A DNA stretch of 5,203 bases from an uncultured Phascolarctobacterium sp. (GTDB lineage: Bacteria; Bacillota; Negativicutes; Acidaminococcales; Acidaminococcaceae). Positions within the stretch are counted from its first letter, which is position 1; each line of letters begins with the position of its first letter. The stretch is from the NCBI GenBank assembly GCA_937901335.1, contig CALCHC010000054.1, forward strand, positions 1 through 5,203, in the 5' to 3' direction. The position numbers were made by a program, and so were the translations under genes. The notes under the pieces were generated by a model that saw only the letters and a program-made list of their open reading frames with translations, ran no database searches and had not been told where the DNA came from. Below, in pieces: positions 1 through 4,948 of this stretch.

Positions 1-1
1 G

Positions 2-1108
2 GAAGAGAATGCTGCAGAAGGCAAGCTTGTTACCGGTATTGATGTTTATACCCATAATAATCTGAGACAACTTATTGAGCATTTACAAGGAAAAATTAAA
101 TTACAACCTTTGCCAAAGGAAAACATCTTGCAAAATTTAGACCGTGCATATGATGTGGATTTTGCTGATGTAAAAGGACAACCTGTTGCCCGTAGAGCTT
201 TAGAGATTGCCGCAGCAGGAGGTCACAGTATTTTGATGATGGGTGCTCCGGGTTGTGGTAAAACTATGTTAGCAAGAAGATTGGTTACCATCTTACCGCC
301 TGTTACGGAAGCAGAAGCTTTGGAGATTACCAAGATTTACAGCATCGTCAATATGTTACCGGAAACGGAATCTGTAATGATTGAGCGTCCTTTTCGAAGT
401 CCGCACCATAGTGTTTCAGCAAGTGCTCTCTTAGGCGGTGGTACATACCCAATGCCAGGGGAAGTTACTTTAAGCCATAATGGTGTTCTTTTTTTAGATG
501 AGCTTCCTGAATTTGAACGCTACACTTTGGAAATGTTACGCCAACCATTGGAGGATGGGGAAGTGCATATTTCCAGAGTAAGAGGAACGATGAATTATCC
601 AGCGAGGTTTCTTTTGATAGCAGCAGGAAATCCCTGCCCCTGCGGTTATCTTGGTGATAAGTTCAGAAGATGTACCTGTAAACAAAAGGATGTAGAAAAT
701 TATCGTCGTAAAATTTCAGGGCCTTTACTTGATAGATTTGATATGCAGATTAATTTAGTAAGAGTAGAGTATGACGAACTGAAGAACAAGGCTACAGGTG
801 AAAGTTCTTCTGAAATTAGAAAGCGTGTGGTAGAAGCGCGCAATGTTCAACTGGAAAGATTTGTGGGAACAGGTTTCTACTGCAATGCTCAAATGACAAG
901 GCGTGAAGTTGTGGAGTATTGCCAACTGGATGAGGCCGCACAAAAGATTTTGGAGAAATATTTTACAGCCTTGCACTTAAGCGCACGTAGTCATGACCGT
1001 ATCTTAAAAGTGGCACGAACCATTGCTGATTTAGCTGGAAGTGAGCTGATTGCTGCACCTCATATTGCTGAAGCAATTCAATTACGGACTAGTATTAATG
1101 GTCAGTAA
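2..1108 (+). CDS. comM: ComM/YifB family AAA+ ATPase (Mg-chelatase-like), 5'-truncated by window edge
   Basis: The reading frame is open from base 2 and ends in TAA at 1106-1108. It shows 368 codons of a family usually about 500 residues long, so roughly the first 135-140 residues lie left of the window. Visible parts, in order: the end of the N-terminal Lon-protease-like domain (VTGIDVYTHNNLRQLIEHL); Walker A GAPGCGKT at 242-265; Walker B GVLFLDEL at 482-505; a CPC...CTC cysteine set (codons at 635, 641, 671, 677) typical of the family; and the C-terminal Mg-chelatase helical domain (SARSHDRILKVARTIADL). In Gram-negative bacteria ComM is a hexameric helicase that helps integrate transforming DNA by branch migration. 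The role in Firmicutes (YifB) is less clear. The likely role here is cytoplasmic DNA recombination, inferred from the family. The internal TTG at 110 is not a real start because coding similarity continues upstream of it. Confidence 0.95.
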   Translation, partial: EENAAEGKLVTGIDVYTHNNLRQLIEHLQGKIKLQPLPKENILQNLDRAYDVDFADVKGQPVARRALEIAAAGGHSILMMGAPGCGKTMLARRLVTILPPVTEAEALEITKIYSIVNMLPETESVMIERPFRSPHHSVSASALLGGGTYPMPGEVTLSHNGVLFLDELPEFERYTLEMLRQPLEDGEVHISRVRGTMNYPARFLLIAAGNPCPCGYLGDKFRRCTCKQKDVENYRRKISGPLLDRFDMQINLVRVEYDELKNKATGESSSEIRKRVVEARNVQLERFVGTGFYCNAQMTRREVVEYCQLDEAAQKILEKYFTALHLSARSHDRILKVARTIADLAGSELIAAPHIAEAIQLRTSINGQ

Positions 1109-1132
1109 GGTATCTATGATAGTCAACTTAGA

Positions 1133-1200
1133 AGTAGTTCATTTCAGAATTTACAATCTAATAAGTTTTGTAGTTTGCGAGTACAATAATAGTAGTTCAT
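1133..1200. repeat. Two exact 10-nt direct repeats AGTAGTTCAT upstream of the first XRE gene
   Basis: AGTAGTTCAT occurs at 1133-1142 and again at 1191-1200, start to start 58 bases apart, in the 114-bp gap between the comM stop and the XRE start at 1223. The second copy ends just before the ribosome binding site. Repeated short sites before a small HTH gene are often operators for self-control, but this is inference. The gap also holds a TACAAT (-10-like) at 1182-1187 without a good -35 at the right distance, so no promoter is called. No terminator hairpin was seen after comM. Confidence 0.35.
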
Positions 1201-1222
1201 ATAGGAATGAGGTGCAAAACAC

Positions 1223-1546
1223 TTGCAAAAAGAAAACTATGTTATAGATAAAATTGAAATGCTGCGCAAAAAAAGAAACTTAAGTCGTTATCGTTTGGCA
1301 CGAAGATCTGGTTTAGCTTTGTCTTCTGTATCTAACTTATTAAATAGAAAAAATGTCCCTACCATTTATACTTTAGAGAAACTTTGTGCAGCGTTAGGAG
1401 TAACCATGGCACAGTTCTTTTCAATTGACGATACAAGACCTAATCTTACTAAAGAGCAGGAAGAGTTCTTGGCAATCTTTGATGAATTTTCTGATGAGGA
1501 AAAGGCGAGGGTGGCAGCTTTTATGCAGGGAATGAGAAAAGTATGA
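1223..1546 (+). CDS. Small XRE/Cro-CI family helix-turn-helix regulator
   Basis: This 107-residue protein is a likely cytoplasmic DNA-binding transcription regulator. Residues about 8-62 form a Cro/CI-type HTH: IEMLRKKRNLSRYRLARRSG, then the recognition helix region LALSSVSNLLNRKNVPTIYT and LEKLCAALGVTMAQFF. The remaining ~40 residues (LTKEQEEFLAIFDEFSDEEKARVAAFMQGM) are charged and look like one or two amphipathic helices, possibly for dimerisation. The start is TTG at 1223, supported by GAGGTG at 1209-1214 with an 8-base gap. The first in-frame ATG is 12 codons further on and would cut into the first helix. It lies alone between comM and the ACT operon. No ligand or target can be read from the sequence. 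Confidence 0.85.
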   Translation: MQKENYVIDKIEMLRKKRNLSRYRLARRSGLALSSVSNLLNRKNVPTIYTLEKLCAALGVTMAQFFSIDDTRPNLTKEQEEFLAIFDEFSDEEKARVAAFMQGMRKV

Positions 1547-1565
1547 CTTCCTGTGTGAAAGAATA

Positions 1566-1594
1566 CAGACAGTATAATTAGAATATGGTAAAAT
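1566..1594 (+). promoter_or_regulatory. Possible promoter for the ACT-DUF711-nth operon
   Basis: CAGACA (1566-1571), a 17-base spacer and TAAAAT (1589-1594) preceded by TGG resemble an extended -10 promoter with a -35 matching at four of six positions. A perfect TATAAT also sits at 1573-1578 but lacks a recognisable -35. Transcripts from either would carry a leader of about 85-100 nt before the ACT start. The choice between them cannot be made from sequence alone. Confidence 0.35.
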
Positions 1595-1623
1595 AGTAGC
1601 ATCACTTTTGTGGTGCTATTATT
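1592..1623 (+). terminator. Hairpin with T-rich tail after the XRE gene (terminator or leader hairpin)
   Basis: Arms 1592-1605 (AATAGTAGCATCAC) and 1610-1623 (GTGGTGCTATTATT) pair over 14 positions, two of them G-T, around a TTTT loop. The tail (ATTTTGTT) is only moderately T-rich. The simplest reading is the terminator of the XRE gene ending at 1546. If the operon promoter at 1566-1594 or TATAAT at 1573-1578 is used, the same hairpin, or part of it, would lie at the start of the ACT leader. Confidence 0.55.
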
Positions 1624-1686
1624 ATTTTGTTAAAGCTTTTTCTGAGTAAGACTTGGAAAAATTAGCGGTATATTAGGAGGTTCATT

Positions 1687-1956
1687 ATGCGCGTAGTATT
1701 AACTGTAATTGGTCAAGACAAAGTTGGCATTATTGCCGGAGTAAGCAATACTTTGGCAGAATGCAATATCAATATTATCAACATCAACCAAAATATCATG
1801 CAAGGTTTCTTTAACATGGTACTCATCGCTGATATGAGCGAAGCTACTGTTTCTTTGCAAGAAGCGAAGGATAAAGTACACGCTTTAGGTGAAAAAATTG
1901 GCGTAGATATCCGTATGCAAAGTGAAGATATTTTCAAAGCAATGCATCGCGTGTAG
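1687..1956 (+). CDS. ACT-domain protein, UPF0237 family
   Basis: This 89-residue protein is a single ACT domain with a short C-terminal extension. The first strand and glycine-containing turn are VLTVIGQDKVGIIAGVSNTLAE (about residues 3-24), followed by NINIININQNIMQGFFNMVLIADM. This is the usual beta-alpha-beta pattern for binding amino acids or other small ligands at a dimer interface. The ATG at 1687 has AGGAGG at 1675-1680, six bases upstream. Genes of this family almost always lie directly upstream of DUF711/UPF0210 genes, as here. The stop codon TAG at 1954-1956 is part of the ribosome binding site of the next gene, so translation is probably coupled. A ligand sensor or regulatory subunit for DUF711 is an inference; no function is established. 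Confidence 0.92.
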   Translation: MRVVLTVIGQDKVGIIAGVSNTLAECNINIININQNIMQGFFNMVLIADMSEATVSLQEAKDKVHALGEKIGVDIRMQSEDIFKAMHRV

Positions 1957-1965
1957 GAGGTAATT

Positions 1966-3327
1966 ATGTTATTTAATTCCAATGATATTTTAGAAACTAC
2001 ACGTATGATTACCGAAAACAAATTGGACGTGCGCACCATCACCATGGGCATCAGCTTGCGTGACTGCGGACATTCCGATATGAAGGTAACTGCGCAAAAA
2101 GTTTATGATAAGATTTGCCAAAAGGCAGAAAACCTTGTAAAAACAGGCGAAGATTTGGAACTTGAATTGGGCGTGCCCATTATCAATAAACGTATTTCTG
2201 TTACACCTATTTCCATGGTTGGTGAAAGCTGCAACAGCAATGACTACGTTCCTTTGGCACAAGCTCTTGATAAAGCTGCTAAAGCAGTTGGCGTAAACTT
2301 CATTGGTGGTTTTTCTGCATTGGTAGATAAAGGCTATACAAAAGGCGATAGAAATTTGATTGCTTCCATTCCCGAAGCATTGGATGTGACTGATATCGTT
2401 TGTTCTTCTGTAAGCGTTGGTTCTACAAAATGCGGCATTAATATGGACGCTGTAAAACAAATGGGTGAAGTAGTAAAGATGACTGCAGCTCGCACTGCTG
2501 ACCGCGATGCTATCGGTTGTGCGAAACTTGTAATCTTCTGTAATTCCGTGCCTGATAACCCGTTCATGGCAGGCGCTTTCCACGGTGTAACCGAACCTGA
2601 AACTGTAATTAACGTAGGCGTAAGTGGACCGGGCGTTGTTAAGCATGCCTTGGAAGCGGTGCGTGACGGTGATATCGGTATGGTTGCAGAAACCATTAAA
2701 AAGACTGCATTCAAAATCACTCGCGTAGGTCAACTTGTAGCACAAGAAGCTGCTCGTCGTTTGAACACTCAATTTGGTATCATTGACCTTTCTTTGGCAC
2801 CTACTCCTGATATTGGTGACTCTGTTGCTCATATTTTGGAGGAAATTGGTCTTGAATGTACTGGTTGCCCTGGTACTACTGCAACTTTGGCAATGCTCAA
2901 TGACGCTGTTAAAAAAGGTGGCTTGATGGCTTCCAGCTATGTTGGCGGTTTGAGCGGTGCGTTTATCCCTGTAAGTGAAGACGCTGGTATGATTGCTGCT
3001 GTTGAACGCGGTTGCTTAACCTTGGAAAAATTGGAAGCAATGACCTGTGTATGCTCCGTTGGCCTGGATATGATTGCAATTCCTGGCGATACCAGTGCTG
3101 CAACTATTTCTGCAATTATTGCGGACGAGGCTGCTATTGGTATGATTAACAATAAAACTACTGCTGTGCGCCTTGTGCCTGTTCCGGGCAAAGGTGTAGG
3201 CGACACTGTTGAGTTTGGCGGTTTGTTGGGTTATGCTCCCATCATTCGTGTAAACAACTTCAGTGCAGAAAAATTCATCTCTCGTGGCGGACGTATTCCC
3301 GCACCTGTAAGGAGCTTGACTAACTAA
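1966..3327 (+). CDS. DUF711 / UPF0210 'PFL family' protein
   Basis: This 453-residue protein matches the usual length of UPF0210. The fold is known from structural genomics to resemble the pyruvate formate-lyase/glycyl-radical barrel, but the reaction is unknown. Family-like stretches: GESCNSNDY with Cys89; [16 protein letters not shown]; the glycine-rich [31 protein letters not shown] with Cys298 and Cys301; CVCSVGLDM with Cys361 and Cys363; and a C-terminal SRGGRIPAP around residues 439-446. The classic glycyl-radical motif RVxGY is not present, so a radical mechanism should not be assumed. ATG 1966 has AGGAGG at 1955-1960. The codons look well adapted (many CGT/CGC, GGC/GGT), suggesting good expression. 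It is paired with the ACT gene upstream and overlaps nth by one base downstream. Confidence 0.93.
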   Translation: MLFNSNDILETTRMITENKLDVRTITMGISLRDCGHSDMKVTAQKVYDKICQKAENLVKTGEDLELELGVPIINKRISVTPISMVGESCNSNDYVPLAQALDKAAKAVGVNFIGGFSALVDKGYTKGDRNLIASIPEALDVTDIVCSSVSVGSTKCGINMDAVKQMGEVVKMTAARTADRDAIGCAKLVIFCNSVPDNPFMAGAFHGVTEPETVINVGVSGPGVVKHALEAVRDGDIGMVAETIKKTAFKITRVGQLVAQEAARRLNTQFGIIDLSLAPTPDIGDSVAHILEEIGLECTGCPGTTATLAMLNDAVKKGGLMASSYVGGLSGAFIPVSEDAGMIAAVERGCLTLEKLEAMTCVCSVGLDMIAIPGDTSAATISAIIADEAAIGMINNKTTAVRLVPVPGKGVGDTVEFGGLLGYAPIIRVNNFSAEKFISRGGRIPAPVRSLTN

Positions 3328-3965
3328 TGCTACGCAAAGCTAAACGTGAAGCAATCTTAAGAATATTGGAAGATACTTACAAGGATACTAAAACTGCGCT
3401 TAATTACAATTCTCCTTTTGAGCTGTTGGTAGCAGTAATTCTTTCGGCTCAATGCACAGATGAGCGTGTTAATAAAATTACGGCACGCATCTTTCCTAGA
3501 CTCAACACTCCGGAAAAAATGGGTGCATTAACTCAAGAACAAATGGAGCAGGAGATTAGGGACTGCGGTTTGTTCCACGCTAAGGCAAAGAACTTGCTTG
3601 CTACCTGCAAAATGCTTGTGGAACAATTTAACAGCACTGTTCCTGATAATATTGAGGATTTGATGAAACTTCCGGGCGTAGGCAAGAAGACTGCTAACGT
3701 AGTGGCGAGCGTAATTTACAACGTGCCTGCTATTGCAGTAGATACCCATGTCTTTAGAGTAAGTCATCGCTTGAACATGGCGAAGGGTGCAGACCCCTTA
3801 GCTACAGAAAAAGAACTGCAAAAGGCAATCCCAAAAGAAAAGTGGAGCGATGCACACCACTGGTTCATTTGGCATGGCCGTAAAATTTGTAAAGCACGCA
3901 AGCCTTTGTGTGGCGAGTGCGTGCTTCTGGAAGAGTGTCCGTATAAGGAAAAGAATATGGGATAA
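3327..3965 (+). CDS. nth: Endonuclease III (DNA glycosylase/AP lyase)
   Basis: This 212-residue protein has the full length of the E. coli enzyme (211). It removes oxidised pyrimidines and cuts the abasic site in base-excision repair, in the cytoplasm. The helix-hairpin-helix is LPGVGKKTANVV (residues 115-126), with the catalytic lysine at K121 and the catalytic aspartate at D139 in AVDTHVFRV. The [4Fe-4S] loop has the exact spacing C188-X6-C195-X2-C198-X5-C204. All active-site positions align one residue later than in E. coli (K120, D138, C187). The ATG at 3327 overlaps the DUF711 stop (TAATG). AAGGAG at 3309-3314 is 12 bases upstream, rather far, so translation probably depends on coupling. 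The gene is intact and ends before the hairpin at 3971-3999. Confidence 0.97.
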   Translation: MLRKAKREAILRILEDTYKDTKTALNYNSPFELLVAVILSAQCTDERVNKITARIFPRLNTPEKMGALTQEQMEQEIRDCGLFHAKAKNLLATCKMLVEQFNSTVPDNIEDLMKLPGVGKKTANVVASVIYNVPAIAVDTHVFRVSHRLNMAKGADPLATEKELQKAIPKEKWSDAHHWFIWHGRKICKARKPLCGECVLLEECPYKEKNMG

Positions 3966-3970
3966 AAATT

Positions 3971-3999
3971 AAGAGCAAGGTGCATTGTACCTTGCTCTT
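3971..3999. terminator. Bidirectional terminator hairpin after nth
   Basis: AAGAGCAAGGT (3971-3981) pairs perfectly over 11 bp with ACCTTGCTCTT (3989-3999) around a 7-base loop. On the plus strand the tail is short (TTTAATAAT). On the minus strand the stem is followed by AATTTTTAT, which is a better U-tract. It therefore closes the nth operon and may also stop the minus-strand toxin-like mRNA coming from about 4310. Its right arm contains the -35 of the antisense RNA promoter. Confidence 0.8.
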
Positions 4000-4020
4000 T
4001 AATAATGAGTGTTATATAAT
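3992..4020 (+). promoter_or_regulatory. Promoter of the antisense RNA
   Basis: TTGCTC (3992-3997), a 17-base spacer and a perfect TATAAT (4015-4020) predict a plus-strand transcript start near 4027. The -35 matches consensus at only three positions but the -10 and spacing are ideal. No open reading frame of note follows on this strand before the terminator at 4076-4121, so the product is likely an untranslated RNA. Confidence 0.6.
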
Positions 4021-4034
4021 TGTCTTAGAAAGAT

Positions 4035-4061
4035 AAGGTGCCGCCGATAGACGGTTTAGCC
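4035..4061 (+). repeat. Inverted repeat copy 1 (start of antisense RNA)
   Basis: AAGGTGCCGCC (4035-4045), six bases, then CGGTTTAGCC (4052-4061). The same two blocks occur in the same order on the minus strand at 4310-4300 and 4287-4278, with one mismatch in the first block and none in the second. The spacers differ (6 versus 12 bases). Conservation of two blocks with a variable spacer suggests a functional RNA element rather than a simple duplication. Confidence 0.75.
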
Positions 4062-4075
4062 TAGAATAATGCAAT

Positions 4076-4121
4076 CAGTAGACCGCAGGTTTCCTACGCC
4101 AAGGCGGTCTTACTGTTTTTT
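4076..4121 (+). terminator. Intrinsic terminator of the antisense RNA
   Basis: CAGTAGACCGC (4076-4086) pairs with GCGGTCTTACTG (4104-4115) with one bulged base, followed directly by TTTTTT (4116-4121). The loop contains a minor AGG-TTT-CCT stem. This is a strong plus-strand Rho-independent terminator. The U-tract is also the antisense of two lysine codons (AAA AAA) in the peptide gene, so the terminator and the peptide's C-terminus share bases. Confidence 0.85.
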
Positions 4122-4205
4122 AGAAAGGTCTTTACCTATCGTATAGCCAAGAGCAAAAGTACCTACTCCTAAGCTAAGAACAGCAAGGAATAATTCTAGA
4201 GTCAT
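4110..4205 (-). CDS. 31-residue single-span membrane peptide, putative type I (holin-like) toxin
   Basis: MTLELFLAVLSLGVGTFA then LGYTIGKDLSKKQ: a short acidic start, one hydrophobic segment (about residues 5-23) and a charged C-terminal tail (KDLSKKQ). This resembles small holin-like or Fst/TxpA-type toxins in size and layout. Membership in a named family is not proven. The start at 4205 is chosen because AGGAGG (4218-4213) lies seven bases upstream. An ATG at 4211 touches the SD and is too close. The gene has its own promoter (4345-4317) and a structured leader, and a convergent RNA overlaps its 3' end. These are hallmarks of a type I toxin-antitoxin unit. Alternatives are a small regulatory membrane peptide or a phage-derived holin fragment. 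Confidence 0.7.
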   Translation of the reverse strand: MTLELFLAVLSLGVGTFALGYTIGKDLSKKQ

Positions 4206-4310
4206 TGGCATCCCTCCTAATGAAGATTTCCTAAAAGGATTTCTATGTAATCGGAGGGTAACAGTCCCTCCGGAGAGGGCTAAACCGCCTACCGTGCTTG
4301 GCAGCACCTT
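4206..4310 (-). promoter_or_regulatory. Structured 5' leader of the membrane-peptide mRNA
   Basis: Read on the minus strand from about 4310, it contains: GTGCT-GCCA-AGCAC hairpin near the 5' end; the CGGTTTAGCC block; a hairpin CGGAGGG (4272-4266) with CCCTCCG (4258-4252), loop of seven; a small TCCT-TTT-AGGA stem; and the real SD GGAGGG (4217-4212). The CCCTCC at 4258-4253 is exactly complementary to the SD. It can pair either with the upstream SD-like decoy or with the real SD, which could switch translation off or on. No short open frame with an SD was seen in the leader. Confidence 0.6.
4278..4310 (-). repeat. Inverted repeat copy 2 (5' end of peptide mRNA)
   Basis: On the minus strand: AAGGTGCTGCC (4310-4300), twelve bases, then CGGTTTAGCC (4287-4278). 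It is the partner of 4035-4061, in opposite orientation. The predicted transcription start (about 4310) coincides with the first base of the repeat. The longer spacer here allows the AGCAC arm of a small 5' hairpin that is absent from copy 1. Confidence 0.75.
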
Positions 4311-4316
4311 GTTAAT

Positions 4317-4345
4317 ATTTTATCAGATTTTTGCAATAATTTCAA
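4317..4345 (-). promoter_or_regulatory. Promoter of the membrane-peptide mRNA
   Basis: On the minus strand TTGAAA (4345-4340), a 17-base spacer and TAAAAT (4322-4317) preceded by TGA, an extended -10. This is a near-consensus housekeeping promoter with a start near 4310. No clear operator was seen, in line with control at the RNA level. Confidence 0.75.
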
Positions 4346-4366
4346 ACAAACTTTTATATTAAAAAC

Positions 4367-4422
4367 AAAACCGACTGTTAGAATCTACTTTATGAAGAAG
4401 TAGTTACTTAACAGTCGGTTTT
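4367..4422. terminator. Large bidirectional terminator
   Basis: AAAACCGACTGTTA (4367-4380) pairs perfectly over 14 bp with TAACAGTCGGTTTT (4409-4422). The loop holds a second stem, CTACTT (4385-4390) with AAGTAG (4398-4403). On the plus strand the tail is TTTTTTATTTT. On the minus strand it is TTTTGTTTTTAAT. It terminates the minus-strand XRE gene and insulates the peptide promoter just to its left. The right arm is inside the last codons of that XRE gene. Confidence 0.85.
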
Positions 4423-4748
4423 TTATTTTGAATCATAACCATAAGTAGATGATTGATTGCTTCTAATTCTTGATGATCAAGCTGATTGAGCATATCAATA
4501 GTTGTACGTAAAGTAGTTGGAAATTTTACACCTGTATTAAAAAATTCCTGTGGTGTAATTTTTAAGTAGTCACAGATATAAAAAAAGCCTTGCATAGAGG
4601 GAAGCGTAATTTTATTTTCTATCCTATTTATGTAGCTACTGTTTTGCCCTATAGCTAAGCTCATTTCACGAGCAGATATGTTATGTTCAGTTCGTAAAGT
4701 GTAGAGCCGGTGGGCAAAGAAGCTTTTAAAATTGGAATCATTAACCAT
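4404..4748 (-). CDS. XRE/Cro-CI family helix-turn-helix regulator
   Basis: This 114-residue, probably cytoplasmic DNA-binding protein starts at ATG 4748 (MVNDSNFK), chosen because AGAGGAGGT (4766-4758) lies nine bases upstream. A longer frame from 4775 would put the SD inside the gene. The HTH covers about residues 8-65: FFAHRLYTLRTEHNISAREM, SLAIGQNSSYINRIENKITLPS, FFYICDYLKITPQEFF. The C-terminal part (LRTTIDMLNQLDHQELEAINHLLMVMIQ) looks helical and hydrophobic, suited to dimerisation. It is divergent from another XRE gene at 4949 and separated from it by 200 bp containing repeated sites, so one may control the other. No confident minus-strand promoter was found. The final residues PTVK are encoded inside the terminator arm. 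Confidence 0.87.
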   Translation of the reverse strand: MVNDSNFKSFFAHRLYTLRTEHNISAREMSLAIGQNSSYINRIENKITLPSMQGFFYICDYLKITPQEFFNTGVKFPTTLRTTIDMLNQLDHQELEAINHLLMVMIQNKKPTVK

Positions 4749-4808
4749 AAAATATATACCTCCTCTATAGAACATTCTAAACTATAAAAAAGGCAAGGGT
4801 ATGATAGA

Positions 4809-4850
4809 TAAAATCGTAAATATTTGACATAGGATATTTAAAATCGTAAA
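4809..4850. repeat. Two exact 12-nt direct repeats TAAAATCGTAAA, likely operator sites
   Basis: TAAAATCGTAAA at 4809-4820 and 4839-4850, start to start exactly 30 bases apart, about three helical turns, so both would face the same side of the DNA. Between them an inverted repeat TAAATAT (4817-4823) / ATATTTA (4834-4840) encloses the -35 box. Site 2 overlaps the -10. The arrangement fits repression of the plus-strand promoter by one of the adjacent HTH proteins; which one is not visible. Confidence 0.6.
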
Positions 4851-4852
4851 AT
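4824..4852 (+). promoter_or_regulatory. Near-consensus promoter of the right-hand XRE gene
   Basis: A perfect TTGACA (4824-4829), a 17-base spacer and TAAAAT (4847-4852) predict a start near 4859 and a leader of about 90 nt before the ATG at 4949. A weaker second promoter (AAGACA 4894-4899, 18 bases, TAAAAT 4918-4923) could give a shorter leader. The first is flanked and overlapped by the 12-nt repeats. Confidence 0.75.
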
Positions 4853-4948
4853 AAACGAAGATAAGCTTTTAAAAATCTTTGCAGTTATATTGTAAGACAT
4901 TTTATGGCGTAAAACTTTAAAATATAAGTGTTAGGGTTGTGATTTTTA

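Larger units (their letters stand above)
4027..4121 (+). ncRNA. Putative antisense antitoxin RNA, about 95 nt
   Basis: The interval is framed by a TATAAT promoter ending at 4020 and an intrinsic terminator ending in six T's at 4121. The RNA lies opposite the 3' region of the minus-strand small membrane peptide gene and covers its last codons (4110-4121, KKQ and stop). Its 5' part (AAGGTGCCGCC, then CGGTTTAGCC) repeats the bipartite motif found at the 5' end of the peptide mRNA. Convergent antisense RNAs overlapping the 3' end of a small-toxin mRNA are known from txpA/RatA and bsrG/SR4 of Bacillus subtilis. It could instead be an independent small RNA acting elsewhere. Both ends are predictions from promoter and terminator only. 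Confidence 0.6.

Noticed and set aside
1050..1247. 65-codon plus-strand frame across the comM/XRE junction
   Set aside because: It starts inside comM, runs through the intergenic repeats into the XRE gene in another frame, and has no SD or recognisable protein features.
1990..2832. 280-codon minus-strand open frame
   Set aside because: It lies entirely opposite the well-supported DUF711 gene, has no SD and gives a low-complexity product with no recognisable domain. The 2334-2720 and 2937-3206 minus-strand frames fail for the same reason.
4027..4121. A riboswitch or tRNA-like reading of the structured RNA downstream of nth
   Set aside because: There is no downstream plus-strand gene for it to control before the terminator, and no tRNA arms or known aptamer core was recognised. 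Antisense RNA fits better.
4206..4307. N-terminal extension of the 31-residue peptide from a GTG at 4307
   Set aside because: There is no SD before that GTG, it would be about 4 bases from the predicted mRNA start, and the extension falls in the structured leader. The ATG at 4205 has an excellent SD.
4749..4775. Longer start (MFYRGGIYF) of the minus-strand XRE gene
   Set aside because: The strong SD AGAGGAGGT would lie inside the gene, and it points to the ATG at 4748.
4809..4850. CRISPR-like or iteron array
   Set aside because: There are only two 12-nt copies, and they are placed around a promoter. No cas or replication gene is in the window.
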